Part shown: piece after piece, positions 35,672 to 43,898 of the stretch
Position numbering within the stretch: position 1 is the first letter of the stretch
Layout: every line of letters starts with the position of its first letter
Source of the DNA: Cellulophaga fucicola
GTDB lineage: Bacteria; Bacteroidota; Bacteroidia; Flavobacteriales; Flavobacteriaceae
Assembly: GCF_900119145.1 (NCBI RefSeq)
Contig: NZ_FPIY01000001.1
Span: forward strand, 62,001 to 126,000
Direction: 5' to 3'
Length of the DNA: 64,000 nucleotides
Position numbers and translations under genes: made by a program
The notes under the pieces: model-generated
Seen by the model: only the letters and a program-made list of their open reading frames with translations
Database searches by the model: none
Told to the model about the DNA's origin: nothing

Positions 35672-36436
35672 TTACAAGCGTTTTCCTAGGAGGGTTTCAA
35701 AATTGTAAAAATTTTTAGAGTTGTAAATTCTATATGCTTGTTTTATATCACTCTGAGTGATTTTTTGAAGAATTCCTTCAATTTTTTTATCTGAAATAGA
35801 TTTGTCTGCAAATATTCTAAAGTGAATTTCAGATTCCATTTTTTGTTGATGAAATTGATCTAAGGGTTTTAGATTTTGTTTAAACTTAATAATATCATTT
35901 TTAATTGAATCTATTCCATTTCCAAACTCAGAAACAATAATTGTTTTGCCGTTGTAGGTTCCAATAAACATTTTAAAGCCATATTGGTGATTTAGGCTTA
36001 TATGTTGAGCTAGACTATCTGTAGGTAATTTAAATGCAACATTATTTGTTTTGCTAAGAAAATCGAAATAATTCTGGGCTCGTACTAAATTAAAATTCCT
36101 TTCTTTTAATGAATCTTTAATTTTAAAGGATAATAAGTTGTTATTTTTTGATAGCGTATAATGTAGAATCTTTTTTGAGCTATCTTTTTCAGAAACTTGT
36201 GAAGAGATTTGGGAAATATAATCAAATTCAATTTTTGATTCGTTTGCTGTCCATTTAGCATTTAGCACATTATCTTCAATTAATAGTAGACTGTCTGGGT
36301 AAAAATAAAACCGAGTAAATCCATCATTTTCTGGACTAAACCATTTTCCGTTCAATTCTTTTTCAAATGAATTTTGACCACATGAAATTAAATTCAAAGT
36401 CAGTACTAATATTAATATGTAGTTTCTGTTTCTCAA
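35672..36436 (-). CDS. Lipoprotein of unknown function
   Basis: 254 residues with lipobox LNLISCGQ. The first part (FEKELNGKWFSPENDGFTRFYFYPDSLLL) resembles a lipocalin-like small beta-barrel opening (GKW motif), and a C-terminal alpha/beta segment includes ESEIHFRIFADKSISDKKIEGILQKI, which looks like a biopolymer-transport ExbD-like fold element. No certain family. Last gene of the minus-strand accessory block, next to a decayed gene. Confidence 0.65.
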   Translation of the reverse strand: MRNRNYILILVLTLNLISCGQNSFEKELNGKWFSPENDGFTRFYFYPDSLLLIEDNVLNAKWTANESKIEFDYISQISSQVSEKDSSKKILHYTLSKNNNLLSFKIKDSLKERNFNLVRAQNYFDFLSKTNNVAFKLPTDSLAQHISLNHQYGFKMFIGTYNGKTIIVSEFGNGIDSIKNDIIKFKQNLKPLDQFHQQKMESEIHFRIFADKSISDKKIEGILQKITQSDIKQAYRIYNSKNFYNFETLLGKRL

Positions 36437-36470
36437 GGCTGGGAATTAGATTTTGTATCTAATTTGTTAG

Positions 36471-36725
36471 TTATTCTAGTTCTTTAGTCTGTATTAATGT
36501 TTTTAATGTCGGTGGCGGCAGATTAAACCTGTAAGCCTTGATACCTTCGTAATCGAAAAAAGCCAATCTATAGTTGTCTAATTCATCAATTGCAGCTCTC
36601 TCTTTTTTTGTTAATTCTGAATATTCTTTTTGATACCATTCTTTTGATAAATAGTTTTTATAATCATATATACCATCTTTAATTTCAGCTAGTATAGGCT
36701 GTAAATATTGAATAGGAAAATGCTT
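36471..36725 (-). pseudogene. Remnant of an unidentified gene (no start codon)
   Basis: An 84-codon minus-strand frame reads as convincing protein (HFPIQYLQPILAEIKDG, NYLSKEWYQKEYSELTKKER, AIDELDNYRLAFFDYEG, FNLPPPTLKTLIQTKELE) and ends in TAA, but has no start codon and is closed upstream by a stop at 36726. In another frame just upstream (to about 36770) NSKDKFEFLFYKSI could be its continuation, implying a frameshift near 36728. I read this as the tail of a broken gene. No family recognised. Confidence 0.55.
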
Positions 36726-36758
36726 TTATAAAATAGAAATTCAAATTTATCTTTAGAA

Positions 36759-37085
36759 TTAGAGCCTAAATGGGTTCCATTTTTCTCCAACAGTAGTACG
36801 TTCTGCACCAACTCCAATTGGCATTTCAAATAACTGATTTAGTGTTGTGTCTAATTCCACAGCATTTTTTAAAGAAATAATTTTTGCATTTTTTTCTGTG
36901 TGCTCATCCTGTCCGCACAAGAACTGCCAATCTCCATCATTGTCGTGTGATGCGTATAAAATTGGGCTTTTAAGATCGGTCACGTGATTACAGGTAAAAA
37001 TGGCCTTATTTTCTGCATCACTGAATTTAAATTCAGTTTTGTCTTTATCGCTTTTTTCTTTTCTAAATAGATTAAATATTCCCAT
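36759..37085 (-). CDS. DUF2185/Imm33-like small protein
   Basis: 108 residues, cytoplasmic. Segments IFTCNHVTDLKSPILYASHDNDGDWQFLCGQDEH and IISLKNAVELDTTLNQLFEMPIGVGAERTTVGEKW resemble the DUF2185 fold, whose members include polymorphic-toxin immunity proteins (Imm33) and stand-alone housekeeping versions. No toxin gene is next to it, so an immunity role is not supported by context. Surrounded by a decayed gene and a GNAT gene. Confidence 0.6.
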   Translation of the reverse strand: MGIFNLFRKEKSDKDKTEFKFSDAENKAIFTCNHVTDLKSPILYASHDNDGDWQFLCGQDEHTEKNAKIISLKNAVELDTTLNQLFEMPIGVGAERTTVGEKWNPFRL

Positions 37086-37182
37086 AATAGCTGTTAAGTT
37101 ATTAAAATTTACAGTATTAAATGTAAGTAAATATTTTATTTTAAAGTGATTAGGTGGGGTGTCTTTTTCTTATAGTAGCTAT

Positions 37183-37596
37183 TTAGTTTAGAACTTTTTT
37201 CATTACTACATACTCAATTTTCCCTTTTACAAATCTATTTTTAGTTAATATCATTCCGAATTTAGCGTAATAATCAGATTTGTCTGTTCTGGCATTACAC
37301 CATATTTTATGCAGTTTTTCATCTTCTGCTATGTTAATAATTCTGTTTAATAACATTGTTCCATATCCTTTTCCTTGATAATCTGTTAGCGTTGCAAATT
37401 TTCTAAACTGAGCTGCTTTATTTTTAACAAATAGCGATATAACAGAAACCATTTTACCATCAATAAACAACCCAAAATGTCTTCCTTGATCATCATTTTC
37501 TAGCTTAACGTAGTTAATAGGCTTATTTGGCCACATAGTTCTATGGCGAATATTTAATGTTTCTTCAGAAGTTATTTCTATGATTTTGGGAATCAT
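37183..37596 (-). CDS. GNAT family N-acetyltransferase
   Basis: 137 residues. Acetyl-CoA-binding motif A is FATLTDYQGKGYGTMLLNRIINIAED (the QGKGYG pyrophosphate loop) with motif B around IWCNARTDKSDYYAKFGM. The front segment IRHRTMWPNKPINYVKLENDDQG is typical of a GNAT subgroup seen in Bacteroidota. Substrate unknown. Stand-alone gene within the accessory block. Confidence 0.88.
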   Translation of the reverse strand: MIPKIIEITSEETLNIRHRTMWPNKPINYVKLENDDQGRHFGLFIDGKMVSVISLFVKNKAAQFRKFATLTDYQGKGYGTMLLNRIINIAEDEKLHKIWCNARTDKSDYYAKFGMILTKNRFVKGKIEYVVMKKVLN

Positions 37597-37637
37597 TAAG
37601 GCTTGGATTATTTGTAGTTTAGTAGTGTTTTTTTATT

Positions 37638-38240
37638 TTAACATCCTTTTTCGTAATTCCAGACATTAAGAGTTTTTTCTTCCGAGATAAGTTTAATCCA
37701 ACCTGTGTATGTTGTAATAACAAGGTTATCTTCAACGGAACAAGGGTGTTTTCTATATTCTGTGACTTTTACTTTATTCCATTTTTCTTTCTTCTCGGTT
37801 GTTAACTTAACGCCAAAAAAGTCTCCTTTTAGTGTTGTTATTTTATCATGGTATGTAGAGAAGGTCCTTCTCTTAAATTTAGTCCGTTTTTATTAGCATA
37901 CCATTCTGTGTTTTTCTCAATAGCATAATCCATCCAAGAAATTAGCCGTAAGTTTTTAGATTTTAGTTCTTTAGTGCTAATCCAAAATCCGTTTTTAAGC
38001 TTTACAAACTCAGAGACTGAGTCAACAAAAATTAAAGCCATTGTCTCATACCCAACCATTTCAAGATTTGGATTTTCTAATTTTTTTCCAAGCCCATTTT
38101 TTTCAATAAAAGCTGTGTAGAATTCTTTGTTATTATCAGTTTCTCCTAAGTAGATTTTCCCTTGAATCTTTCCGTTAGGTTTATTGTATATTTTAAGTCC
38201 AGAACCTGGAATATAAACACAACATAATTTAAATTCTTGT
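37638..38240 (-). pseudogene. Frameshifted and 5'-truncated SH3-domain lipoprotein gene
   Basis: On the minus strand an open frame runs from the TAA of the ASCH gene (38243) through CVYIPGSGLKIYNKPNGK, GYETMALIFVDSVSEFVKL, ISWMDYAIEKNTEWYANK, GLNLREGPS and then stops at 37838 (HTMIK). In the next frame the protein resumes at about 37850: STYHDKITTLKGDFFGVKL, WNKVKVTEYRKHPCSVED, YTGWIKLISEEK, VWNYEKGC, stop at 37638. Joined, NLREGPSTYHDKITTLKGD is a textbook bacterial SH3 motif. There is also no start codon or signal peptide. The gene is therefore broken twice, unless the frameshift is a sequencing error; expression of the 73-codon piece starting at 38059 is unlikely to be useful. Confidence 0.85.
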
Positions 38241-38242
38241 AA

Positions 38243-38818
38243 TTAGTGCTTTTCGGTCCAGATTGTTTCAAAGCTTACGCAGACTATTAACATCTCTTCA
38301 GTAGGTTTTTCTCCACTTTCTTTTAATAGGTTCTTAAAAAATTTCCAATGAGCTTTTTTCCATTTTTTTAATGGTTCAATATTAGTCCCGATATCTAATT
38401 CAGCATACTCTTTTGAAATTTTGTTGAACGGAATTGTGTCAACACTTTTATTTTTTATTATGGCTTTTGCCTTTCCATCAAAATTTGTAATTATTTGCTT
38501 TGCTCCAATCTTTGGTAAGTCTACATTGTATTGCTTGTATAAACTATATAAACTAGAAGAAGTTTTCTTTTTTCCGTTTACGGTTAATTTAGCTAATCTA
38601 TTTGCGTCTTCTTCATTGTTATGAAAAAAATCTGCTTCTGGGATTTTCTCATCTTTAAAGTCTGGATTAGATTTTATATAATTATTCCATATTTTAGATA
38701 CAGATTCATCAACTATACTTTCAGATTCTGTTTCTATTTCGATTTTTGATTCATTTTTGCAACAAATTAAAGTCAAAAGCAAAATAAATATGAAAGGTTT
38801 CATCGTTTTCTGTATCAT
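38243..38818 (-). CDS. ASCH-domain lipoprotein
   Basis: 191 residues. An N-terminal signal with lipobox-like LLTLICCK is followed by an ASCH domain: IWNNYIKSNPDFKDEKIPEADFF, ANRLAKLTVNGKKKTSSSLY, KIGAKQIITNFDGKAKAIIKNKSV, PLKKWKKAHWKFF, EMLIVCVSFETIW. ASCH domains are PUA-like beta-barrels thought to bind RNA or small molecules; ones with the GKKxxxSL segment are related to N4-acetylcytidine amidohydrolase. Finding it behind an export signal is unusual. Its ATG overlaps the stop of the preceding gene as ATGA, so the two are translationally coupled. A second ATG five codons in is possible. Confidence 0.82.
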   Translation of the reverse strand: MIQKTMKPFIFILLLTLICCKNESKIEIETESESIVDESVSKIWNNYIKSNPDFKDEKIPEADFFHNNEEDANRLAKLTVNGKKKTSSSLYSLYKQYNVDLPKIGAKQIITNFDGKAKAIIKNKSVDTIPFNKISKEYAELDIGTNIEPLKKWKKAHWKFFKNLLKESGEKPTEEMLIVCVSFETIWTEKH

Positions 38819-39912
38819 TCTTTAGACTTTACAATTTTTAGCCATTCTTTTTCTATCGTATTCAATTTTTCAAAGTCTGCCTTGTATTTTAGATTTGGTT
38901 TATACCAACTTTGAGATAAGTAATACTCTTGAATTATTTTTGTTTTAAATACGTATCCTCTAATTGCAAAGGGTAAGTTTCTTAAGATTTTATAAGAATC
39001 TTCATTTTCAAAATCTGTTGCTGTATTTTCAAGATTTATTTTACTCGGTAAATTATGGTAGTCAGAATCAAAAGAAGTAAAGTGTTTTTTTATAGGTCCG
39101 TCTGTTGACGTTACATACAACTCACCTTTAGGATGAAAGTTTTTCTTTTTGAATGATATTTTACCGTTGTAGGTTATAAAATTAGTACTAAGACCATTAG
39201 AGCTAGCACTTCTTCCGTTATCAATAAACCAATTATCTGTATTGTTAAAAAAGCTATTTCTTACGCTAAAACCTTGATTTTCTCCCATTTCTATATTCAA
39301 AGTAAAATCATCTATCTGATTGTTGGCCCATCTGTTTGCTGCAGTTAAAATATAATCAAAGCTGTAAAAATCTGATATTGATCCTGACATTTTAAATCTA
39401 TAGGTGTGTTTAATTTTGTTTATTCCTGGTTTAAATACGGCATTAAAATGGTACACATAATAAAATTCTGGTGAATTTGAATTAAAGTCCTCACCAAGAA
39501 CTTCTTCTTCGGTCTTAGCATCTATTTTATTTTTTATATAATATTCTTTGGTGTTTACCATTGCAGTCTTAAAGTTTAATGAGTTTCCGTTCATAATAAC
39601 CTTAAAATTTGACATATAGGGATGTGCTCCATTTTTAGGAAATCCATTTACATCTCCACTAGGAGAAGGAGCTTCAAAACCAACTAATATTGTTTTTTCT
39701 GTACTAGGGTTGTAAAAAGTATAATCAACTGTTACGTAGACATATTCTATTTCATCAATAATGATTCTTTTAACGGTTAGGATTTCTTTTCTGATGCTAA
39801 CCTCATTTTCAGAAATAGGAATTAATTGATTGCCTGAAGCGTAATAAGCCCCGTCATTGCTATACAATGTTAGAGATATAAAAGAGAAAAGGATGAAGAT
39901 TAATTTATTCAT
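38815..39912 (-). CDS. Exported YARHG-domain protein
   Basis: 365 residues with a signal peptide (LIFILFSFISLTLYS). The N-terminal two thirds are beta-rich and DUF4424-like (GAYYASGNQLIPISENEVSIRKEILTVKR, VDYTFYNPSTEKTILVGFE); the C terminus (about 300-360) is a YARHG-like module: LPFAIRGYVFKTKIIQEYYLSQSWYKPN followed by LNTIEKEWL. YARHG modules occur in extracellular proteins and may bind cell-wall material. First gene of the accessory block and coupled to the ASCH gene by a 4-nt overlap. Confidence 0.78.
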   Translation of the reverse strand: MNKLIFILFSFISLTLYSNDGAYYASGNQLIPISENEVSIRKEILTVKRIIIDEIEYVYVTVDYTFYNPSTEKTILVGFEAPSPSGDVNGFPKNGAHPYMSNFKVIMNGNSLNFKTAMVNTKEYYIKNKIDAKTEEEVLGEDFNSNSPEFYYVYHFNAVFKPGINKIKHTYRFKMSGSISDFYSFDYILTAANRWANNQIDDFTLNIEMGENQGFSVRNSFFNNTDNWFIDNGRSASSNGLSTNFITYNGKISFKKKNFHPKGELYVTSTDGPIKKHFTSFDSDYHNLPSKINLENTATDFENEDSYKILRNLPFAIRGYVFKTKIIQEYYLSQSWYKPNLKYKADFEKLNTIEKEWLKIVKSKE

Positions 39913-40198
39913 ATTTATTTTTTTATTTCTAATACTACTTTCGTAAATGAAAATAGTAAACTAAGTGCAGCTTTATGTACATACTTGGAAACTATTTAGC
40001 TAGCGGATTAATAACGATTCAAATATAACTTATTTAGATAATAGTATTAATAAATCCTTAAAAGAGCCATTTTTTGTAGTTTTATTTTGACGATTGCAAG
40101 ACAGGCTAATATTATTTAAAATTGTTTAGTTAGTACAACCTTATATTATTTCATTTTGATTACCTTATAATTATTACTAAAAAGACAAAAGAATAAAA

Positions 40199-40978
40199 AT
40201 GAAAATAGGACTTGTACTTTCTGGAGGCGGTATTAGAGGTGTGGCACATATAGGAGCTATAAAAGCTTTAGAAGAATATGGAATATATGTAACACATATA
40301 GCAGGTACAAGCGCTGGTGCTATTGTAGGCTCTCTTTATGCAAGCGGAGCTAGTTGGGAAAGTATATTGCATTTTTTTAAAACCATACCTATATTTAATA
40401 GACATAATTATGCACGTAGCAAACCAGGGTTTCTAGATACCGAGAAATATTACGATAACTTTAAAGAATTTTTTCCGGAAGATGATTTTGGAGCGTTAAA
40501 GAAAACGCTTTTTGTTACGGGCACTAATATAATAGATGGTACTCTAAAAATCTTTAAAAAAGGGCAGCTTATTAAACCAGTACTAGCCTCAGCATCGTTT
40601 CCAGGAATGTTTACTCCTTTAAAAATAGGCAATGCATATTATGTAGACGGTGGCGTATTAAACAACTTTCCTATAGAGCCGTTAAAAAAGGATTGTGACA
40701 TGATTATAGGGGTGTATGTTAATCCTCTAAAGAAAATAAAGATAGAAGATTTAAAACATTCGTATACTGTTGTAGAACGAGCTTATAAATTAAAATCGGC
40801 ATCAGAATCTATGCTTAAATTTAATTTGTGTGATATGATAGTTCTTCCGGAAGGATTATCAGATTTTGGTACGTTTGATATGGGAAGTATAGATACCATA
40901 TTTGATCTAGGTTATACGGCAACTAAGAAAATTCTAGAAGATAATCCGTCTATAATAGAAAATTTAAAAGAACAGTAA
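40199..40978 (+). CDS. Patatin-like phospholipase / lipid acyl hydrolase
   Basis: 259 residues, the compact bacterial patatin form (RssA/YlbK-like). The oxyanion loop GGGIRG (residues 9-14), nucleophile elbow GTSAG with Ser38, and the catalytic Asp150 in DGG are all in place, so a Ser-Asp dyad hydrolase is intact. No signal peptide; probably cytoplasmic and acting on acyl lipids. Single gene, followed by a bidirectional terminator. Confidence 0.93.
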   Translation: MKIGLVLSGGGIRGVAHIGAIKALEEYGIYVTHIAGTSAGAIVGSLYASGASWESILHFFKTIPIFNRHNYARSKPGFLDTEKYYDNFKEFFPEDDFGALKKTLFVTGTNIIDGTLKIFKKGQLIKPVLASASFPGMFTPLKIGNAYYVDGGVLNNFPIEPLKKDCDMIIGVYVNPLKKIKIEDLKHSYTVVERAYKLKSASESMLKFNLCDMIVLPEGLSDFGTFDMGSIDTIFDLGYTATKKILEDNPSIIENLKEQ

Positions 40979-40980
40979 AA

Positions 40981-41016
40981 AAAAGACTCCTTTGTGAAAT
41001 AAAAGGAGTCTTTTTT
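40981..41016. terminator. Bidirectional intrinsic terminator
   Basis: Stem AAAAGACTCCTTT / AAAGGAGTCTTTT between convergent patatin and MFS genes. Confidence 0.9.
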
Positions 41017-41033
41017 ATATAATAAAGCAGTTT

Positions 41034-42278
41034 TTAAGCGCTTACAACTTCTTTGGTGTTTTTTCTGCTTTTTACCCAAAAGTATAATACAGTAAATAAT
41101 ACAATTAGTATAGCAGGGAAAGTAACCATAGAGCCTAATGTGGCTTGGCCAGCAACTAAATCTAGTTGATCTCCTGTTAAACCATTAGCTTCGGCAGCAG
41201 CTTTGTCAGTATCTATCCAACCACCTATAATTGGTGAAAAGATAGAATTGGCAAACATACCTACGGCACCTATTATAGACATACCTAAAGCACCACTTTT
41301 TGGAATTTTATCGGCAACAAAACCAATCATATTTGGCCAAAAATAAGCAACACCTAAAGCAAAGAAAACAGCAGCTACATAAGCCATTTCTCCTGTCTGC
41401 GTACTAAAAAGGTAAATCCCAATTGTAGCTAATATTGCAGAGCCAAGTAAAACACCTGTCTGATCGAATTTTTTAACGACAGCACCTCCAAAGAAACGTG
41501 CTACAGCCATTAAACCAGTAACTAGTGCTAAAATTAACATTGGGTTAGCGCCACTTTTTTCTAGTATAAGTCCAGACCATTGTTGTGGCCCAAATTCAGA
41601 TATAGCTGTTAAGGCCATACATATTAGCATAAAAATAAACAGTGGAGAAAGCATAGCTTGTAAGTTACTACCAATAGTGGCAGCTTCTTTAACTTTAGCT
41701 TTTGGCCAGCTTTGTCCCCAAAATAATACAGCATAAATAACAGTTGGTATCATAATCATCCAAATTTGCGATTGCCAGCTCATTTCTTCTGCTGTCATAA
41801 AATTAGATAATAAGCTACCTATAACTATACCACCAGGGAACCACATATGAAACCTATTTAGCATTGTACTCATTTTACTGCCTTTAAAAGCATCTGCAAT
41901 CATTGGATTACAAGCTGCTTCTGTACAACCATTTCCTAAACCAATTAATAGAGTAGACACTAATAAACCAGCATAACTAGTAGCGTAAATGGTCATTATA
42001 ATACCAATAGCGTGTGCAAAAAACGCAAATTGCATAATCACTTTTCCACCAACCTTATGGTAAATTAAACCTCCTATAACCATAGAAATTGGAAAACCTA
42101 AAAACCACATAGAGTTAATAAAACCTAATTGTTCTGCGCTAAAACTAAGCTCTTCTCCTAGTTGTTTTAATATTCCGGCTCTAATACTAAAAGATAAAGC
42201 GGTAGAAATTAAAGCAAAGCAACTACCATAAAATAACCGTTTGGCATTAGTTCCTGTTCCCATATTCGTGTTTTCCAT
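41034..42278 (-). CDS. Major facilitator superfamily transporter
   Basis: 414 residues with about twelve transmembrane helices and a short cytoplasmic start (MENTNMGTGTNAKRLFYG). The loop between helices 2 and 3 (GGLIYHKVGGKVIMQF) is the MFS motif A position; GLGNGCTEAACNPMIAD resembles the sugar-porter/fucose-permease branch. Substrate probably a sugar or other small organic solute. Single gene with a long upstream region. Confidence 0.88.
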   Translation of the reverse strand: MENTNMGTGTNAKRLFYGSCFALISTALSFSIRAGILKQLGEELSFSAEQLGFINSMWFLGFPISMVIGGLIYHKVGGKVIMQFAFFAHAIGIIMTIYATSYAGLLVSTLLIGLGNGCTEAACNPMIADAFKGSKMSTMLNRFHMWFPGGIVIGSLLSNFMTAEEMSWQSQIWMIMIPTVIYAVLFWGQSWPKAKVKEAATIGSNLQAMLSPLFIFMLICMALTAISEFGPQQWSGLILEKSGANPMLILALVTGLMAVARFFGGAVVKKFDQTGVLLGSAILATIGIYLFSTQTGEMAYVAAVFFALGVAYFWPNMIGFVADKIPKSGALGMSIIGAVGMFANSIFSPIIGGWIDTDKAAAEANGLTGDQLDLVAGQATLGSMVTFPAILIVLFTVLYFWVKSRKNTKEVVSA

Positions 42279-42640
42279 AAGTTAGTAAGTTTGTTTTGTT
42301 TGGTAAAAAAAGTTGAATTTAAGTTAATTTTTTAGAATAAAAACCTAAAGTCAAATTTCTAATTTAATTTAGTTGTTAAATTTAAAAGTAATAAAGTTTT
42401 ACCTCCAAATACAAATTTAATAGTAATGACTGGGCTAAATTTCTATTATCTTGTTTTAAGGTGGTTCTTTTTTATCAATTTGATAATTTTAAGAGCTTTT
42501 GCGCCATTTTTTCAATCATCTTATTTTGCTTTAAAATGAAAAATTAATACCTAGGGATATGTAATTATTACTGAGAAATACATTTAGTTTTTATAGATTA
42601 ATATATTTGTTTACTTATTTAGAACACATCAATTCAAATT
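42279..42640. other. Divergent intergenic region between the MFS and FGE genes
   Basis: 362 AT-rich bases, no reading frame. It holds a perfect -7 element for the plus-strand gene (TATATTTG, 42602-42609, 31 nt before its ATG). No clear element for the MFS gene was found. Confidence 0.55.
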
Positions 42641-43786
42641 ATGAAAATAAAAGTATCTAGTATAAAGCACATTACAATTCTATTTTTTGTGTTAATTTTT
42701 TTTAATCAATGTAAAGAGGCGTCAAAATCAGAAAAAGAAACACCCGTAAATGTAGTTTCTGATCAGAAAAAAGAAGAAAAAAAGGATACTGTATATAATT
42801 TAATAGTAAATAAGCCTGAAGAAATTAAAGTGCCAAAAGGTATGGTGTGGATTCCAGGAGGAGAATTTGTACAGGGAGCAGTGCCACAAGATAAGATGGC
42901 AATGGAACATGAAAAGCCTGCACATAAGGTAGCTGTAGATGGTTTTTTTATGGATATTACAGAGGTTACAAATGCTCAGTTTGCTCAGTTTGTAAAAGAA
43001 ACAGCTTATATTACTGTTGCAGAAAGAGAAATAGATTGGGAAGAAATGAAGAAGCAAGTACCAGCAGGTACACCAAAACCTCACGATTCTATTTTACAAC
43101 CAGGTTCTTTAACGTTTAAGAAAACAAAAACAACAGTGCCAAATCTATTCGATTTTTCTCAATGGTGGCATTGGACAATAGGGGCTAATTGGAGACACCC
43201 TAACGGACCCAAGAGTTCTATAAAAGGTTTAGATAACAATCCGGTAGTGCAAATTTGTTATGAAGATGCTATGGCATATTGCAAATGGGCGGGAAGAAGG
43301 TTGCCAACAGAATCTGAGTGGGAGTATGCTGCTAATGGTGGTAAGTCTGGTACTATTTACTTTTGGGGAGATAATAGGGATGTTTTATCTAAAAATGCAA
43401 ACAGTTGGGAAGGGGAGTTTCCTGTAAAAAACAGTAAAGAAGATGGTTTTGAGAAAAGAGCTCCAGTAAAAAGCTACCAACCTAATGGTTATGGCTTGTA
43501 TGATATGGCTGGTAATGTTTGGGAGTGGACAAGCGATTGGTACAATGTAAATTATTACAAAGAACAATCTGCCGGACTTTTACAAAAAAATCCTAAAGGA
43601 GCAACAGAAGCGTATAATCCACAAAATGTATATATAGAAGAAAAGGTTATTAAAGGCGGATCTTTTTTATGTAGCGATAGTTACTGTGCTAGTTATAGAA
43701 TCTCTGCTCGTATGGCATCTAGTACAGATTCTTCTGCAGAACACACTGGTTTTAGAACAGTTGCTACGGTAGATATGTTAAAATAA
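42641..43786 (+). CDS. Formylglycine-generating enzyme (SUMF1 family), exported lipoprotein
   Basis: 381 residues with a lipobox (FFNQCKE). The FGE-sulfatase domain (about 65-378) contains GMVWIPGGEFVQG, DITEVTNAQFAQFV, WAGRRLPTESEWEYAA, GLYDMAGNVWEWTSDWY and KGGSFLCSDSYCASYR. The two Cys (344 and 349) have the spacing of the copper-binding active-site pair of true FGE, and RISARMASSTDSSAEHTGFR follows as in the family. So the protein is likely a real sulfatase activator that turns a sulfatase Cys/Ser into formylglycine, working outside the cytoplasm. No sulfatase gene is in the window. Confidence 0.9.
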   Translation: MKIKVSSIKHITILFFVLIFFNQCKEASKSEKETPVNVVSDQKKEEKKDTVYNLIVNKPEEIKVPKGMVWIPGGEFVQGAVPQDKMAMEHEKPAHKVAVDGFFMDITEVTNAQFAQFVKETAYITVAEREIDWEEMKKQVPAGTPKPHDSILQPGSLTFKKTKTTVPNLFDFSQWWHWTIGANWRHPNGPKSSIKGLDNNPVVQICYEDAMAYCKWAGRRLPTESEWEYAANGGKSGTIYFWGDNRDVLSKNANSWEGEFPVKNSKEDGFEKRAPVKSYQPNGYGLYDMAGNVWEWTSDWYNVNYYKEQSAGLLQKNPKGATEAYNPQNVYIEEKVIKGGSFLCSDSYCASYRISARMASSTDSSAEHTGFRTVATVDMLK

Positions 43787-43860
43787 CCTCAAATTATATA
43801 TGACTATGACTCTATTGTAACAATTTATGATAATTCGCTTTTCAGTTTGCATAAAAAAAT

Positions 43861-43868
43861 TACATTTG
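43861..43868 (+). promoter_or_regulatory. -7 promoter element of trxB
   Basis: TACATTTG, exact TAnnTTTG match, 30 nt before the start codon. Confidence 0.55.
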
Positions 43869-43898
43869 TGTTCTAAACTAATCTTAGAATAAAATATT

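Noticed and set aside
36759-37085. Toxin-immunity pair based on the DUF2185/Imm33-like protein
   Set aside because: No toxin-like gene is adjacent; the GNAT neighbour has its own gap and no toxin features.
37838-38059. 73-codon frame as a separate small gene
   Set aside because: It is the middle of a larger broken SH3 lipoprotein gene; upstream codons in frame continue the same domain.
35417-40198. Integrated element using tRNA-Pro as attachment site
   Set aside because: No integrase and no second copy of the tRNA 3' end was found; only the accessory block itself is reported.
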